Below the pieces are notes generated by a model. That model saw nothing but the letters and a program-made list of their open reading frames with translations. It did no database searches and had not been told where the DNA came from. Shown here piece by piece: positions 36,071 through 47,620 of a DNA stretch of 64,000 nt. The position numbers were made by a program, and so were the translations under genes. The stretch is from Smittia aterrima (Eukaryota; Arthropoda; Insecta; Diptera; Chironomidae): NCBI GenBank assembly GCA_033063855.1, contig CP093830.1, positions 16,368,854-16,432,853 of the forward strand, given 5' to 3'. Within the stretch, counting starts at the first letter, position 1; each line of letters opens with the position of its first letter.

Positions 36071-37447
36071 ATGTCATCGACTTCGGAGCCTTGTTACTTT
36101 TGCTGTGCTCGATGTTTGCAGCCGATTCATCTGGATAAAAGTTTTTCAGCTCTCTCTGATCTTCAAATAGCGGAACTAAATTGTAAGTTGTCATCGTCTT
36201 CGCTATGTCAATAGTCTAAACATTAAGTTTAATGATTTCTAGTGCCTATAAATCAACACAATGAAGTATCTGAATTGGAGCTCTCATCGAATTCCTTAGA
36301 TCTATTCGTTGAACCATTTTCACTGAAACATGATACAGAGAAAAATGGATTTATGTTGATCGAAAATGGGATTGAGGTAGAAACTGAGTCACTCAGTCAA
36401 AATCTAAGAATGAAAGCAGAGCTCTTTGATGCACTAACATCTAACTCTGAAGTTAACCATCCTGTTTGCTCTGATTGCGGGGATTTCCTACTTGACATGA
36501 TGGAAATGCAATTGAAAATGGCAGAGAGTGAGTGGAATGACTACAATAACTATTTAAAGAATCTAGAGTCGAATGAAGAATTTCCCGATGTCGAGGGTCT
36601 TGAGAAAGAACTAGAAAACTTAACGATGGAAGAGAAAAAGCTTTTAAGCGATCTGGAAAGTTTGAAACGAGAAGAGAAATCAATCAAGGACACGATCTCA
36701 CTTCAAGAAGAAGAAAAGAAACGTCTTAAAAACGAAGATGAAAAATACTGGAGAGAATACACGAAGCACCGCAAAGAGCTGATCGCAGCTGAGGACGAGA
36801 ATCGAAGTCTCGAATGCCAATTAAATTACTCAAAATCTCAGTTGGAAAAATTGAAAGCAACAAATGTTTTTAATGTAACTTTTCACATCTGGCACAACGG
36901 GCATTTTGCAACTATAAACGGCTTCCGATTAGGAAGATTGCCATCAGCTCCAGTTGATTGGTCCGAGATAAATGCAGCCTGGGGTCAAACGTGTCTCCTA
37001 CTCTCAGCTCTAGCTCGCAAGATGAATTTAACATTCAAGCGCTACAACTTAGTTCCATATGGAAATCATTCCTACATTGAAGTTCTCGGCGACGTTAAGA
37101 AAGAATTGCCATTATACGGAAGTGGGGGCTTTAGATTTTTCTGGGATACGAAGTTTGATGCTGGCATGGTGGCGTTTCTTGATTGTCTTCAGCAGTTCAA
37201 GGAAGAAGTAGAAAAAGGCGACTCAGGGTTCTGTCTGCCATATCCAATGGACAAAGGAAAAATCGAAGATCCGGCGACGGGAAATTTCTATTCCATCAAG
37301 TAAGGCTCAATTTATAAATTAAATGTTTAATCTAACTCAATTTTCTTTTTTAGAATTCAATTCAACAGCGAAGAACAGTGGACGAAAGCTCTGAAGTTTG
37401 TTCTTACGAATCTGAAATGGGGTTTAGCTTGGATTTCTTGCGAATGA
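36071..37447 (+). CDS. Atg6: Beclin-1 / Atg6 autophagy protein
   Basis: Predicted join 36071..36182, 36243..37299, 37354..37447, giving 420 residues, close to other Beclins. The N-terminus carries the paired CxxC motif (CYFCCARCLQP). A BH3-like segment, SLSQNLRMKAELFDALTS, lies just before HPVCSDCGDFLL. A central coiled coil (about residues 140-235) leads to the highly conserved BARA domain (NVFNVTFHIWHNGHFATING, then INAAWGQT and LVPYGNHSY). The protein is the scaffold of the class III PI3-kinase (Vps34) complex that starts autophagy and endosomal sorting. It ends 62 bp from the ANCHR stop on the opposite strand. Confidence 0.97.
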
Positions 37448-37509
37448 ATTGACAACAAAAGTGATAACAATGAAAATATAGTTTTATTCAATCAAATAGT
37501 TAGTTTCAT

Positions 37510-38497
37510 TTAAAGTTCATTTGATTTCGGAGCTTGATAAGGCTTTGTTCTGTGAGTCCTGTAATCTTCTTCGTAATGAAATTCTTTGTAGCAGCTGGCA
37601 CAGAAAAGATTCTCACACTCGAGACACCGCAAAGTGGCATCTTCATTGCAAATTTCACAGAACGGAAGCTCATCTAAATTCTTCTTGTCGCCAGGCGCTT
37701 CTGGAATGGTTGCCATGAGTTCTTCTTCATCAGGATCTAACACGAGATCTTCAAGCTTTGCCTCTTCCAAATACCGCTTAACAGTTCGATCAGTTTCTTC
37801 TTCTTCGGTTTCTTCTATTTGCTCAATGATCTCCTTGGTCTTATCCAAATCTTGTCCACGAAGTGCTGCCAATCTTCGTTCAATATCCTCAATCGTTCCA
37901 CTTGATCCTTCTACCTTCGCTTCACCATCGATAGTTTTCTCCTCGACAAACTGTTTTAACAGATCATTAATCTTTTCTTGTTCCGTCCTTGTATCATTAG
38001 CAAAAACAACTTTAGACGAGGAATAATCTTTGTAATCGACTCCTTTTAGATTGGCTAATCTTTTATGAATATCTTCATCCGATTCCTTATTTGCTTCTGG
38101 CAAATCGTTCTGTTTTAAAGCATCAAGTCGACTTCTAATGTCATCTGTAAAGCTTGTTGTTGGCAATGGCTCGAGTACAGGCTCAAAAGCTTCTTCTTTT
38201 GGGCTCAACCTTGAACAAAGAAAAACAAAGATGATTCATTCATATACAAAACTGAAAATTGTGAATCTCATACTTCAGAAGTTCTTCAATCTGGTCCTGT
38301 TTCTTAATCTTTGGAGACTCAACTAGAGGAAGCTTCGAACATCGCAAACAAACGTAGATCATTCGCTTTAAATTTTCTGGAGATTCTGGAACTTTGTGGC
38401 ACAGGCATTTCGAGCAGAAAACCTTTTTACATTTCGGACAACCTTGTTCTTTTGAAAAGAATCCGAATGATCTTGCGCAAGTATTGCAGGTTGACAT
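37510..38497 (-). CDS. Zfyve19: ZFYVE19/ANCHR-like abscission checkpoint protein
   Basis: Predicted complement join 37510..38209, 38274..38497, giving 307 residues. The N-terminus is a divergent FYVE-type zinc finger (CNTCARSFGFF, CPKCKKVFCSKC, CLRC). The middle holds three DIxxRLxxLK repeats (DIRSRLDALKQ, DIHKRLANLKG, DIERRLAALRG), which resemble MIM1 helices that bind the MIT domain of VPS4. The C-terminus has a B-box-like cysteine/histidine module (CEICNEDATLRCLECENLFC). The human relative retains VPS4 at the midbody ring to delay abscission when chromatin bridges remain. The start ATG 38497 was preferred over an upstream TTG frame. It shares a 204-bp divergent promoter with Rpn7. Confidence 0.85.
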
Positions 38498-38701
38498 CAC
38501 GATCAATTTAAATTAAACTTTTTTATTTTTATTTTTCTAAATGACAACAATCTGAGAAGACAAAATTTACAAAAATATTATTTACGTACGATCCCCAATC
38601 CCGAGAAGACCAAAAAGTGATTCTGCAATTTCTCACGGCAAAAAGGAAAACTAAGTTTGATTAAATTATCGCTTTTATAGTGCACAAGATATCAATTCAA
38701 G
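38498..38701. promoter_or_regulatory. Bidirectional promoter, ANCHR-like gene / Rpn7
   Basis: Only 204 bp separate the two start codons on opposite strands, so both leaders and core promoters must lie here. No TATA box is seen on either strand, in keeping with housekeeping promoters. Confidence 0.6.
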
Positions 38702-39871
38702 ATGCCGATCGAAAACTTGGAAGAGCAGGGATTGGAGAAAAACCCAAAGTTGGAGCTCGCTCAGTTTAAATTCTTGCTAACTTTGCCAGAAAACAAAAAC
38801 AACACTGAACTTAAATTGAAACTCATCGATGAAATCAAAAACGAGAACATGGCCCCATGGTACGAGGTCGTTTGTGCTGATCTTGGATGGCCAGTCGATC
38901 AGAATATGTTAGAATCGATGAAAGCAAGCAATGTTAAGCAAATCGAAGAGCTCGATGCTGTCATTGAAGACGCCGAGAAGAATCTTGGAGAAATGGAAGT
39001 CCGTGAGGCAAACTTGAAGAAGTCTGAGTACTTGTGTCGTATCGGAGATAAGAACGAAGCTGTTACAGCTTTCCGAAAGACTTATGAAAAGACAGTTTCG
39101 CTTGGTCATCGTCTCGACATCATTTTCCACAACATTCGTATGGGACTCTTCTTCCTCGATCACGATCTCATCACCCGCAATATCGAGAAGGCAAAGACAT
39201 TGATTGAAGAAGGTGGTGACTGGGACCGTCGCAACCGATTGAAGGTCTATCAAGGAGTTTACTCAGTCGCAATCAGAGATTTCAAAGCTGCAGCACAATT
39301 CTTCTTAGATACAGTGAGCACTTTCACTAGCTACGAGTTGATGGAGTACACGACCTTTGTTCGCTACACGGTCTACACTTCAATGATCAGCTTGCCTCGT
39401 AATGAACTGCGTGACAAGATTATGAAAGGAGCTGAGATCCAAGAAGTCTTACATCAACTTCCCGACGTGAAAGATTATCTCTTTTCGTTTTACAACTGTC
39501 ACTACTCGGAGTTCTTCGTGAACTTGACTAAAGTGGAAGCATACTTGCGAGCTGATTACATGGCTAATCCTCATTATCGCTTCTTCGTCCGCGAAATGAG
39601 AATTCTCGCGTACACACAACTTCTCGAGTCCTACCGTTCGCTTACTCTTCCTTACATGGCTGAAGCTTTCGGTGTTTCGATCGATTTTATTGACGCTGAG
39701 CTCTCTCGCTTCATTGCTGCTGGACGCTTACACGCCAAAATTGATCGCGTTGGAGGAATTGTCGAGACTAACCGACCCGATAGCAAGAACTACCAATACC
39801 AAGCAACGATCAAGCAAGGTGATTTGTTGCTGAATCGTATTCAGAAACTTAGCCGTGTTATCAACATTTAA
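38702..39871 (+). CDS. Rpn7: 26S proteasome regulatory subunit Rpn7 (PSMD6)
   Basis: A single exon of 389 residues starts MPIENLEEQGLEKNPKLELA and ends NRIQKLSRVINI. The N-terminal TPR-like helical repeats and the C-terminal PCI domain (about residues 190-360, including YMAEAFGVSIDFIDAELSRF) match Rpn7 throughout. Rpn7 is a lid subunit of the 19S regulatory particle and helps hold Rpn11 and the base together. Intron-less structure and regular codon use suit high expression. It is convergent with FAM50 (78 bp between stops). Confidence 0.97.
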   Translation: MPIENLEEQGLEKNPKLELAQFKFLLTLPENKNNTELKLKLIDEIKNENMAPWYEVVCADLGWPVDQNMLESMKASNVKQIEELDAVIEDAEKNLGEMEVREANLKKSEYLCRIGDKNEAVTAFRKTYEKTVSLGHRLDIIFHNIRMGLFFLDHDLITRNIEKAKTLIEEGGDWDRRNRLKVYQGVYSVAIRDFKAAAQFFLDTVSTFTSYELMEYTTFVRYTVYTSMISLPRNELRDKIMKGAEIQEVLHQLPDVKDYLFSFYNCHYSEFFVNLTKVEAYLRADYMANPHYRFFVREMRILAYTQLLESYRSLTLPYMAEAFGVSIDFIDAELSRFIAAGRLHAKIDRVGGIVETNRPDSKNYQYQATIKQGDLLLNRIQKLSRVINI

Positions 39872-39949
39872 ACAAATTCACTTCAGCTTAAAATTATTTT
39901 GTATTTCTCCGTAAACTTGCAGAAAATTGAATAAAACAAAAAATGAATC

Positions 39950-41103
39950 TTAAGAGTTATTCTTCTTCTTGTCTTTATAAGTGTACTTGTCGTAGCTCTT
40001 GGTTGGATCAAATGGTTCCCAGCGTGAAGCCTACAATAAAAAAGTTATGAAGCTGCTTGAAATAATTTTAAATAAGCTTACAGGGAAGATGTGTTTAGCC
40101 TTCTCGTACCATGATCGAAGAAGAACTTTTCCTGCGTGAGATTCCTCTTTCTCAACTGTTGCATCAGAGATCATACGAATGTCATCTTTCACATCGAATT
40201 GAAAGAGCGGACCCGACTTTCCACGAGCTTTTGTGATGATAAAATCGTAAAACGTGTAATGCTGGGGAAGAATTAAATCTTCTTTAACATACATCAGCTG
40301 ATCAGCGGACACAGTCTTAAGCTCTGGAAATTCTTTACGTAAGACTTCTTCGAGTGCCTTTTGAAGGAATTGATAAATTGAGTTTCCTTTCTTTTGTAAA
40401 ATTGATCTACGATGTCCACTACCATCCCAGTAACTGAAAGTGATTTCAATGTCTTCGTCCTTTAGCGCTGCTTGCTTCTCAACCCATTGCTGTCGAAGCT
40501 CTTCTCTTAATTTGTTTTCAGCTTCTTCCCGTTCTCGATCGGGTAGGAAACTCGTGTCCACGTTGGGATTTTTCTTAATTTTCTTTTTAACTGGCTCCAG
40601 TTGTTCAGTCCATTTGACTTGTTGGTTGCTTTCTGATGAGTCGTCATCTTCATCCTCGTTGTCTTCGTCATCATCGACATTGAAAGAAAGTGTTTGGATT
40701 TGCTTGCGTTGCTTCGATTTCTCAGCTTCTTTAGCCTCAAGTGCCTTGAGTTGCTCCTTGTTCTTCTCTTTCTCCTTCTGAGCCAATTTCTTTTCCCGTT
40801 CTTTCACAATCGTTTCCTGTTTTGCTTTCATTTGATCAAGTGTCACGAGACCGACTGTGTCAGCTTTTAACTGCATTTCAACTGCATCGAAATGCGATGC
40901 AAACTTGTTATCCATATTGGACAATACTTTAAGATCGTCCTCAATTTTTTTCTAAAAGCAAATCATTAAAAATATTAATTTGTTATGAAGACTTTTTAAA
41001 AATTTACCTTTCTTAGTTCTGTTTCCTGTTGCTGGATTTCCCTTTTTTTAATAAGCTGCATTGCTCTGCCAGCTTCACTTGCTGCTCCCTTGTAATGCGC
41101 CAT
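39950..41103 (-). CDS. FAM50: FAM50 / XAP5 nuclear protein
   Basis: Predicted complement join 39950..40030, 40082..40951, 41008..41103, giving 348 residues. The start MAHYKGAASEAGRAM and the end AKHIFPASRWEPFDPTKSYD are family signatures. A charged coiled coil rich in K/E and a lysine-rich stretch (PVKKKIKKN), likely nuclear import, come first. They are followed by the conserved XAP5 domain (ITFSYWDGSGHRR, LPQHYTFYDFI). The family is nuclear and linked to spliceosome C-complex function in vertebrates. An acidic insert (VDDDEDNEDEDDDSSESN) is prominent. Confidence 0.95.
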
Positions 41104-41315
41104 TCTAAGTCAATTTATTTATTTTAATTCGGAAAATATTTGAGAACAAACTTTCGAAGACTGTTTTGATGAGACTTGGGCCATGTGACTGAAATTAGCG
41201 TTGAAGATTCTGCCCGTACATTTCAAATGTTTTTCGACAGTTAAAACAATTTGAAGTTTAAGTTTCGATAAAATTTAATAAAACATTTTGGAAAATGTTA
41301 AATCTAAAATACTTT

Positions 41316-42393
41316 TTAAATCTTTTGTGTGTTTTGATCGTTGCGATGTCTTTGCGCCATTTCAAGTTGTTTAACTCTGGCGTATGAGAAGCTTCCGATG
41401 AGAACGACGACATTTGATGTCCACCATAGGAAAGATTTAACTTCTGAGTACCAAGATGTCGCGAGAACTGTTTGAGCGCAGGCTTTTGCTGTTCCAGAGA
41501 TATTATGCGTGAGAGGAGATGTTACTTTGATTTGAAGAGTTGTCACATAGCCGATTAGGAAGCCGCAAACTCCTCCAATTATCATTGCACCCCAGAACCA
41601 AAGTTCAGTAATGTATTTATAGTTTATGACAGCAGTCAGTTCACCATTCAAGATGATTAGTGGAAGGAACAGGACACATGAATAAATATTGTTGTAATAG
41701 CTCAGAAGCCAAACTTCTCCATTGACATGTGGTAAAGTCTTTTTGGTATAAATCGAATACATTGACAGTGCGAGAGATCCAATAACTCCGAAGATTGTTC
41801 CAACAAATGAGAAAGTTTCTGTCAGAGATTCCTGATCGACTCCCAGGAGAAATCCAAGAATAATTACGAAACAACAAAGAATACTTTGAAGACTCTGACG
41901 TTCCTTGAGCAGACAATAAGAGAGAATTACATTGAAGATTGTAGTCAGTGATCGTCCAACATAATAAAACGCGACAGAGACGAATTTCAAACACAAATTG
42001 TTAGATCCAATCATCATCGTGAATAGGATGCTTAGTGGAATAATTTTCTTCACAGTTTCCCATTCCCAAGGCTTGGCTTGTGGCAGATTAAATGGAACGA
42101 CGGAAGGAAATCTGTTACTGAGAAAAGTAGCCGAAACACAAATCACAGTCGAGACGACACATTGAAACCAAGTGACGAAGAGAGTTGCGTTTAGTTTGAC
42201 GGAAGTTCCGCTGAATAATTCTTTGTTGACGAAGACAGTTGTGATTGAAATTATCCTAAAAAAAAAATACGTGGAAATTCATTGGAAAAACTCGAGAATA
42301 ACAAAGTTCTCACCAGTAAGCTGCGACAACAAGAAATATCCGAAAATATTTCTTTAAAAGGCTTTCTTTGGTCGTCTCTAGAAGTGTGTACAT
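41316..42393 (-). CDS. Gfr: Golgi GDP-fucose transporter (SLC35C1)
   Basis: Predicted complement join 41316..42255, 42314..42393, giving 339 residues with about ten membrane helices. Characteristic strings are LFVTWFQCVVST, LCLKFVSVAFYYVGRSLTT, LLGVDQES, YTKKTLPHVNGEVW and ITSPLTHNISGTAKACAQT-like (here VTSPLTHNISGTAKA). The carrier exchanges GDP-fucose for GMP across the Golgi membrane and so feeds N-glycan core fucosylation and O-fucosylation, including Notch. The C-terminal tail is short and basic/polar. It lies 212 bp downstream of the FAM50 start on the same strand. Assignment to SLC35C1 rather than another SLC35 group rests on these motifs. Confidence 0.93.
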
Positions 42394-42842
42394 TTTGAAT
42401 TTTCACGGGAATTTCCGTAAAGTTGCCGCACAGAATGAGGTCACAAAAGATAAACAAGGAACAGATCTCAAATTACGTCGATCTTGCACAATCGACTGAT
42501 GTTACTCACGAATTGTTCCTAAAAGAAGCGAAACTTGATTTTCCACAAAAAATTCATTTTTTGTCCGACAGTCTTTGGGAAAACGTCAACAAAAAGTGAA
42601 AGCAACATGATTGAGTAATTATTTGAGAAGAAACTAAAGTAAGTGAATGTGTGCCACAACTGCTTCTCAATTGATTTTCTCATGATTGAATATTTGAAAA
42701 TCGAGTAACAAAAGAAGTTGTTTTCAGTGAGTTTAAAACAGTTTTACGGCTTCACCGCGATTTCAATTTCGTGACTGGATTGTGTTAGACTGATAACGAT
42801 TAACTTCTTGTCTTTGCAGTAGTAAATCTAAAGTGATCAGTA
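42394..42842. promoter_or_regulatory. Divergent promoter region, GDP-fucose transporter / rtet
   Basis: This 449-bp region separates head-to-head genes. On the plus side, CTTTGCAG ending at about 42820 is a plausible 5'-UTR acceptor 22 bp before the rtet ATG, so the leader may be spliced. No TATA box was found. Confidence 0.4.
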
Positions 42843-44296
42843 ATGAAACGTGGCGAGACGACAGAGGTTGTTAAAAACAATAATTCAAATCTGGACGATG
42901 ATCCCTCGGGAAAATCCAAGTCTGGTGACTCAACGAAGACTCATCCAACAGTTTATGTTGTGTTTTTCTCACTGTTGCTGGATCTCTTAGCATTCACGAT
43001 GATCCTTCCACTTCTTCCGTCGCTCTTAGAGCACTACAGACTTAACGACAAGATGGGACTTTACTCCAGCTTATCAAACAGTGTAAAATTCTTCAGTTCA
43101 CTCGTCGGAGCTCCGGAACGTTACACTTCAGTATTATTTGGTGGATTCCTCGGCTCAATGTTCAGCTTTCTTCAGTTCCTGGTGAGTCCAATTGCTGGTG
43201 GATTCTCAGATTATTACGGACGGAAGCCGATCCTTCTCCTAAGTTTATTCGGGATTATGTCTTCATATTTGTTATGGGCAGTGTCCGGTAACTTTGGATT
43301 GTTCGTTTTGGCGAGATTCATTGGAGGACTGAGCAAGGGAAACATCAGCTTGAGCATGGCAATCATCACTGACGTATCGAATAAACAGAATCGAGGAAAA
43401 GGAATGGCACTTGTCGGCATTGCATTCTCACTTGGATTCATTGTTGGGCCTATGATAGGAGCAATTTTCTCTAGGTTCTCTGACAAGTCAAGTGAACACT
43501 GGTTTGTCTTCCCAGCTCTTTTCGCTGCATTATTAGCAGGAACGGATGTTCTCTTCTGTATGATGTGCCTAAAAGAAACGCTGCCAGTGGAAAAACGCGC
43601 GAAAACTGTAATCAACTCTCTGTCGCAAGCTGTGGAACTTATCAGTATTAAATCCCTCTTCCGCTTCGACGCAGTGAAGAACCTCTCCAAGTCAGACCTT
43701 GAGTCACTAAAACAACTCGGGTTCATCTATTTCGTGTATCTCTTTCTTTACTCGGGTTTAGAGTTTACCGTGACATTCCTTATGTTCCATAAGTTTGGCT
43801 TCAACTCCATCGATCAAGCGAAAATGTTTCTCACGACCGGCGTGATCATGGCCTTGTTGCAAGGCGGCGTAGTTAGACGAATTAAAATGGAGAAGATGAA
43901 ACAATCAGCTGTACTCGGACTTATTCTCATCGTTCCATCATTCATCATCGTTGGGCTGAGTCGAAACGTTTTCTGGCTTTATGTTGGCATGATGCTCTTT
44001 GCTGTTTGTAAGTTTAAAGCGATTTTAATTAAAATTGACATTTATTGAGTTTTTGATTCGCAGCAACATCGTTTTGTGTAACTTGTCTAACCACATTGAC
44101 TGCTAAATATGGAAACTTTGATCAGAAAGGAACAGTGCTCGGCATATTCCGTTCCCTTGGTGCTTTGGCTCGTGCACTTGGTCCAATTTTATCGTCAACA
44201 GCTTTCTGGTCCATCGGATCAACGCCTACGTACTTGATCGGAGGAATTGCCCTTCTCTATCCGACTGTGAAACTCTACAAGTTGAAATTATCGTGA
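42843..44296 (+). CDS. rtet: MFS transporter, rtet / MFSD10-like
   Basis: Predicted join 42843..44007, 44064..44296, giving 465 residues and twelve likely helices. A polar N-terminal tail of about 35 residues is followed by LLLDLLAFTMILPLLPSLLE, a hallmark of MFSD10/tetracycline-transporter-like proteins. Next come SVLFGGFLGSMFSFLQFLVS and DYYGRKPIL, the loop 2-3 MFS signature. FIGGLSKGNISLSMAIITDV and GMALVGIAFSLGFIVGP follow. Animal members are putative organic-anion exporters of the plasma membrane or endolysosomes; the substrate here is unknown. Confidence 0.93.
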
Positions 44297-44933
44297 AGTT
44301 TAAAACTTCGATGTCACACTTTAAAAGCAATTATGAAAGTATTGTTAACTCGATTAGCGAGAGTAGTAAAATAAGAGAAAAAAGTTTATGCAATACATCA
44401 CACATGAAGACACAAAAATAACGACTCGACATTCTTTTTTACAACAAAAATTTTCTATTCCACAAAATTCTTTCTCTACAAAGAAAATAAAATATTTAAT
44501 TCTCTAAATAAATAGTTTCTTAACTTAAAGTTTTAAAAATTCATTTGACGATGACTTTGGATTTGGACTTGTTGCAATGCAATTAGGTAAATTCAGTAAT
44601 AATTCTCGAGAAGCGTGCAGAAGCGAATTGACTTCAAGACGTTACTGATTGATAGGAACCAACTAACTAACTAAAATAAATATTTTTGATGCTTCTTTGT
44701 AAGTAAATCATCGGAAGCCGCAGATGAAAAGAATAAAAGATTTTTCATTGATTCAGATTCAACCGAAAGAGAGAGCAAGCAGTTTCGATATTTAATCAGA
44801 TTAAGATCGTTGCGAGAAGTCGATGAGAAAATAAAACAATCGCGATCGATTCATCTGCGCTCACGAATAAAAAGAAATGAACTCTCGAGACCGGCTCTAT
44901 GTGTGGTAATGAGCAAACAATGAATAATTTCTT
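44297..44933. other. Convergent 3' region of rtet and the EB-type gene
   Basis: AT-rich sequence with several AATAAA-like signals (for example near 44487 and 44505) and a short ACTA repeat near 44660. I see no ORF. A TATAAAAG string at 44935 falls in the minus-strand coding end and is probably chance. Confidence 0.45.
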
Positions 44934-46684
44934 CTATAAAAGCCTCGCGAAGCTAAATACTAGCAGAACTAGAAAACTAATTTGAACAGAATCGGCTTTG
45001 GAGCAGAAGTTTTCAGGAAATTCATGAAAACCTTCGTCGCATTGACAGCGACGATTTACGCAGCTTGTGTGAGCTATTACGCAGTTGAGATTATCTTCAC
45101 ATGTTCCGCCAAGTCGAACAGAAACGTGACATCTCTGGAAGAAATTTAGCGACAGTTGAACGTTTAGAAATTGATCGTCTTTGTAAGAGCCTTCATCGAT
45201 CCTTACTGAATTGATGTCGTGATGATCAGGAAGACACACGCACATTCCATTTGATCCACAAAAACTATACGGGACTTGAGAGCACTGAGAGTTCTCTTGA
45301 CATTTTTGGTAAAGTGTTGTTGCGATCGGAAGACATCGCTTTCCATCTTTCGAAACAACATGCGAAGTTCGGCATTTACAGTTTCTATAACAAATTGAAT
45401 TCTCCGCCACACACTCATCGTGATGTAAGCATGTTTCATTCAACTCAGCGCTCCTTAAACACCTGTTCCTCTCCCAGTTTGAATGATAGTTGACTGGACA
45501 GCGACATTCGCCTTTTACACATGTTGTTAGATCCACAGCACAGTTTGACGTCAAGCGGCAGTAATCGCCAACTTCTGAGTTTGAAAGCAAATTAAAAAAT
45601 AAGAAGAAATTAAACAACAGAATTTAACTTACTAGAAGACTTGAAGCACGCGTTTTCATTAACAACATAATGTGACGAGTTCTTGCAAGCACATTGTCTA
45701 TTTAGACATTCGGCAAAGAGTCCGAGACGAAACTCGCATTGTTGATCCATGTAGCAGAGTTCTCCGTAATCAGCGATTAAAATACAAGAGCGATTCTTTC
45801 CACTCGCTTTCATAAAATATCCATCACGACACACGCACTGTCCATCCCACCCACTTCTTGGTTCACATGTCGAGTTCGTTGGACATTCGTCACTCGTACG
45901 ACAAACATTGCTCGTCCCTGAAAAAAGCGAAAAAGAAGTCAATTCACCGCTCGTATGAACTTGAGTCGAGTTTTTCTTTGACGGAATGTAATTTCTGCTT
46001 ATGCGATGTCATGTTCACATGTTCGTTGTCATGGAGTATTGAATTCCATTATTCTTCATTTGTTAATTTGAGCATAGGCTGAACTTTGATTTTTTGATTT
46101 CTGCAAAATCATTTTTTAATTTAAAAAAATGTCTCAATCAACAAAACTTTCAGCAAAAGATTTTTTTTTTCTGAATTTAGTCAGCCAACAAATTGTTTTA
46201 AACAAAAGATAACAGAACAACACTAATCCACTTTGACTTCAAAAGGTGAATCCCATACAAATGCTTTCCGCTTTTGGTTGTCTCTTATTATTTTTTTCGG
46301 ACGGTTTTAGGGCAATTTTAACTTTCACCTCTTCAACCATGTCGTGACATGATCGCTTTCGTTTATGGTTTGATGTTGTCGAGAGAGAGAAAAACATGAA
46401 AAATCTGCTTAGCATCAAGAAGAGTTTTCACAATGGAATTTCATCGTTTAAAATTAGATCGAATCAAGTTGGAGATAAGTACACAAATTATGAGATTTTT
46501 GAGATTCTTGTTTACGCAAACGGAATCTTCAAGTAGATTTCGTTGAAATCTCCGCTACGCATCGTAAAAAAAAAGTGAAGATCCATTAAAACCTACGTCG
46601 TTTGTCAATTTCCTCGTCATTGGCCAGAGAAACGATGACGAATTGAAGCATGACGAGCGAGTTTAAGAACTGCGGACACTTCAT
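44934..46684 (-). CDS. Secreted cysteine-rich EB/EGF-like protein, possible GPI anchor
   Basis: Predicted complement join 44934..45134, 45207..45574, 45633..45917, 46597..46684, giving 313 residues. Exon 1 gives a signal peptide (MKCPQFLNSLVMLQFVIVSL) and splices from C|GTAGGT. The body has about six repeats of eight-cysteine EB-type modules, for example CRTSDECPTNSTCEP, CYMDQQCEF, CRLTSNCAVDLTTC and CEDNLNCVIAHTSC. The C-terminus, SVQISFLVLLVFSFARLL, is a hydrophobic tail without a cytoplasmic part, fitting a GPI signal or a weak anchor. The 72-bp intron 45135-45206 is in frame, so its retention would not stop translation. The function is unknown; insect relatives are annotated only as EB or prion-like Q/N-rich proteins. 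Confidence 0.82.
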
Positions 46685-47620
46685 GATGATGATTTCTTCA
46701 AATGATGATCTTTCTCTTTCAATCGTTTTATAAAGCATTCACATCTTTCTTTTATTAACCCGAACTACGTTTCAGACAATCGCTTAAAAGTTCTTTACAC
46801 TAAACGACGAGGCCGTTTTTGTCCGATTGCGCAATAATCACTTTTTTTATTACGCTTTATTCATTAGTAGGTCTTTATCTTGATTCAACTTTTGCCTTCG
46901 TCTCGCTGTCATTGTTCATTTGAAATCAGCGCGCGATTCCCTCCAAAATATTTTCATTCAAACAAAGTCGTCACTTGATTTGTTTAGAATAACTCCTAAC
47001 AATCGATAAAACAACTATTTTTTTCTACTCCACAACTGCAGTCGACACGCAACGAACAATAGCGACAGCAGACTGTGTTTGTTTCTTCACTGCTAATGCG
47101 AAACTCCAAATTTGCCTTCTCCTTCTTCTTCTTCTTGCTTCCGTTGAAGTTTTCCATCAAATATCAAATTCTCAAATGTGAGAAAACATTAGAAATGGAA
47201 ACGAGACAATTGAATTAACCGAAAAAATTGTACACAATTAACTGTTCGTCGAGTTTCACTTTTTTCTTCAAAAAAACACTTTGTTATCAAAGAGCTTGTG
47301 AGTGAGGAAGTCCAGACACATGTTGGCCGTTAAAATTCTTATTTCATATAATAACTTTTAATCGAATTAATGGATTTTAATAAGCCGCGATCTCATCTTG
47401 AAGCGATTAAAGAGCAATTCTTATAAAGTGCACAAGTTGATCTTAATCGCTCCGCACTTCGAATGAAACTCAATTGAAAAATTCGGTTTGAACAATTCAA
47501 ATATTTCCGAGACGTTTTCAATCGAAAGGTTGTTCGAACACTAACACAACAAAAAGTCATTCTGAGTAATAAATATTTTTCTCGTCTGTTCACGGGCTTT
47601 CCATTTTCAATCAAGACAAA
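46685..47620. promoter_or_regulatory. Divergent intergenic region, EB-type gene / Grx3
   Basis: Over 900 bp hold both 5' flanks. A short CTTCTT tract is present near 47120. A few open frames cross the region without family similarity. No TATA box is clear. Confidence 0.35.

Noticed and set aside
40440..40781. Serine-rich plus-strand ORF opposite FAM50
   Set aside because: Shadow of the acidic and lysine-rich FAM50 coding strand.
44930..44945. TATAAAAG as a plus-strand promoter
   Set aside because: It lies in the last codons of a minus-strand gene and no plus-strand gene follows.
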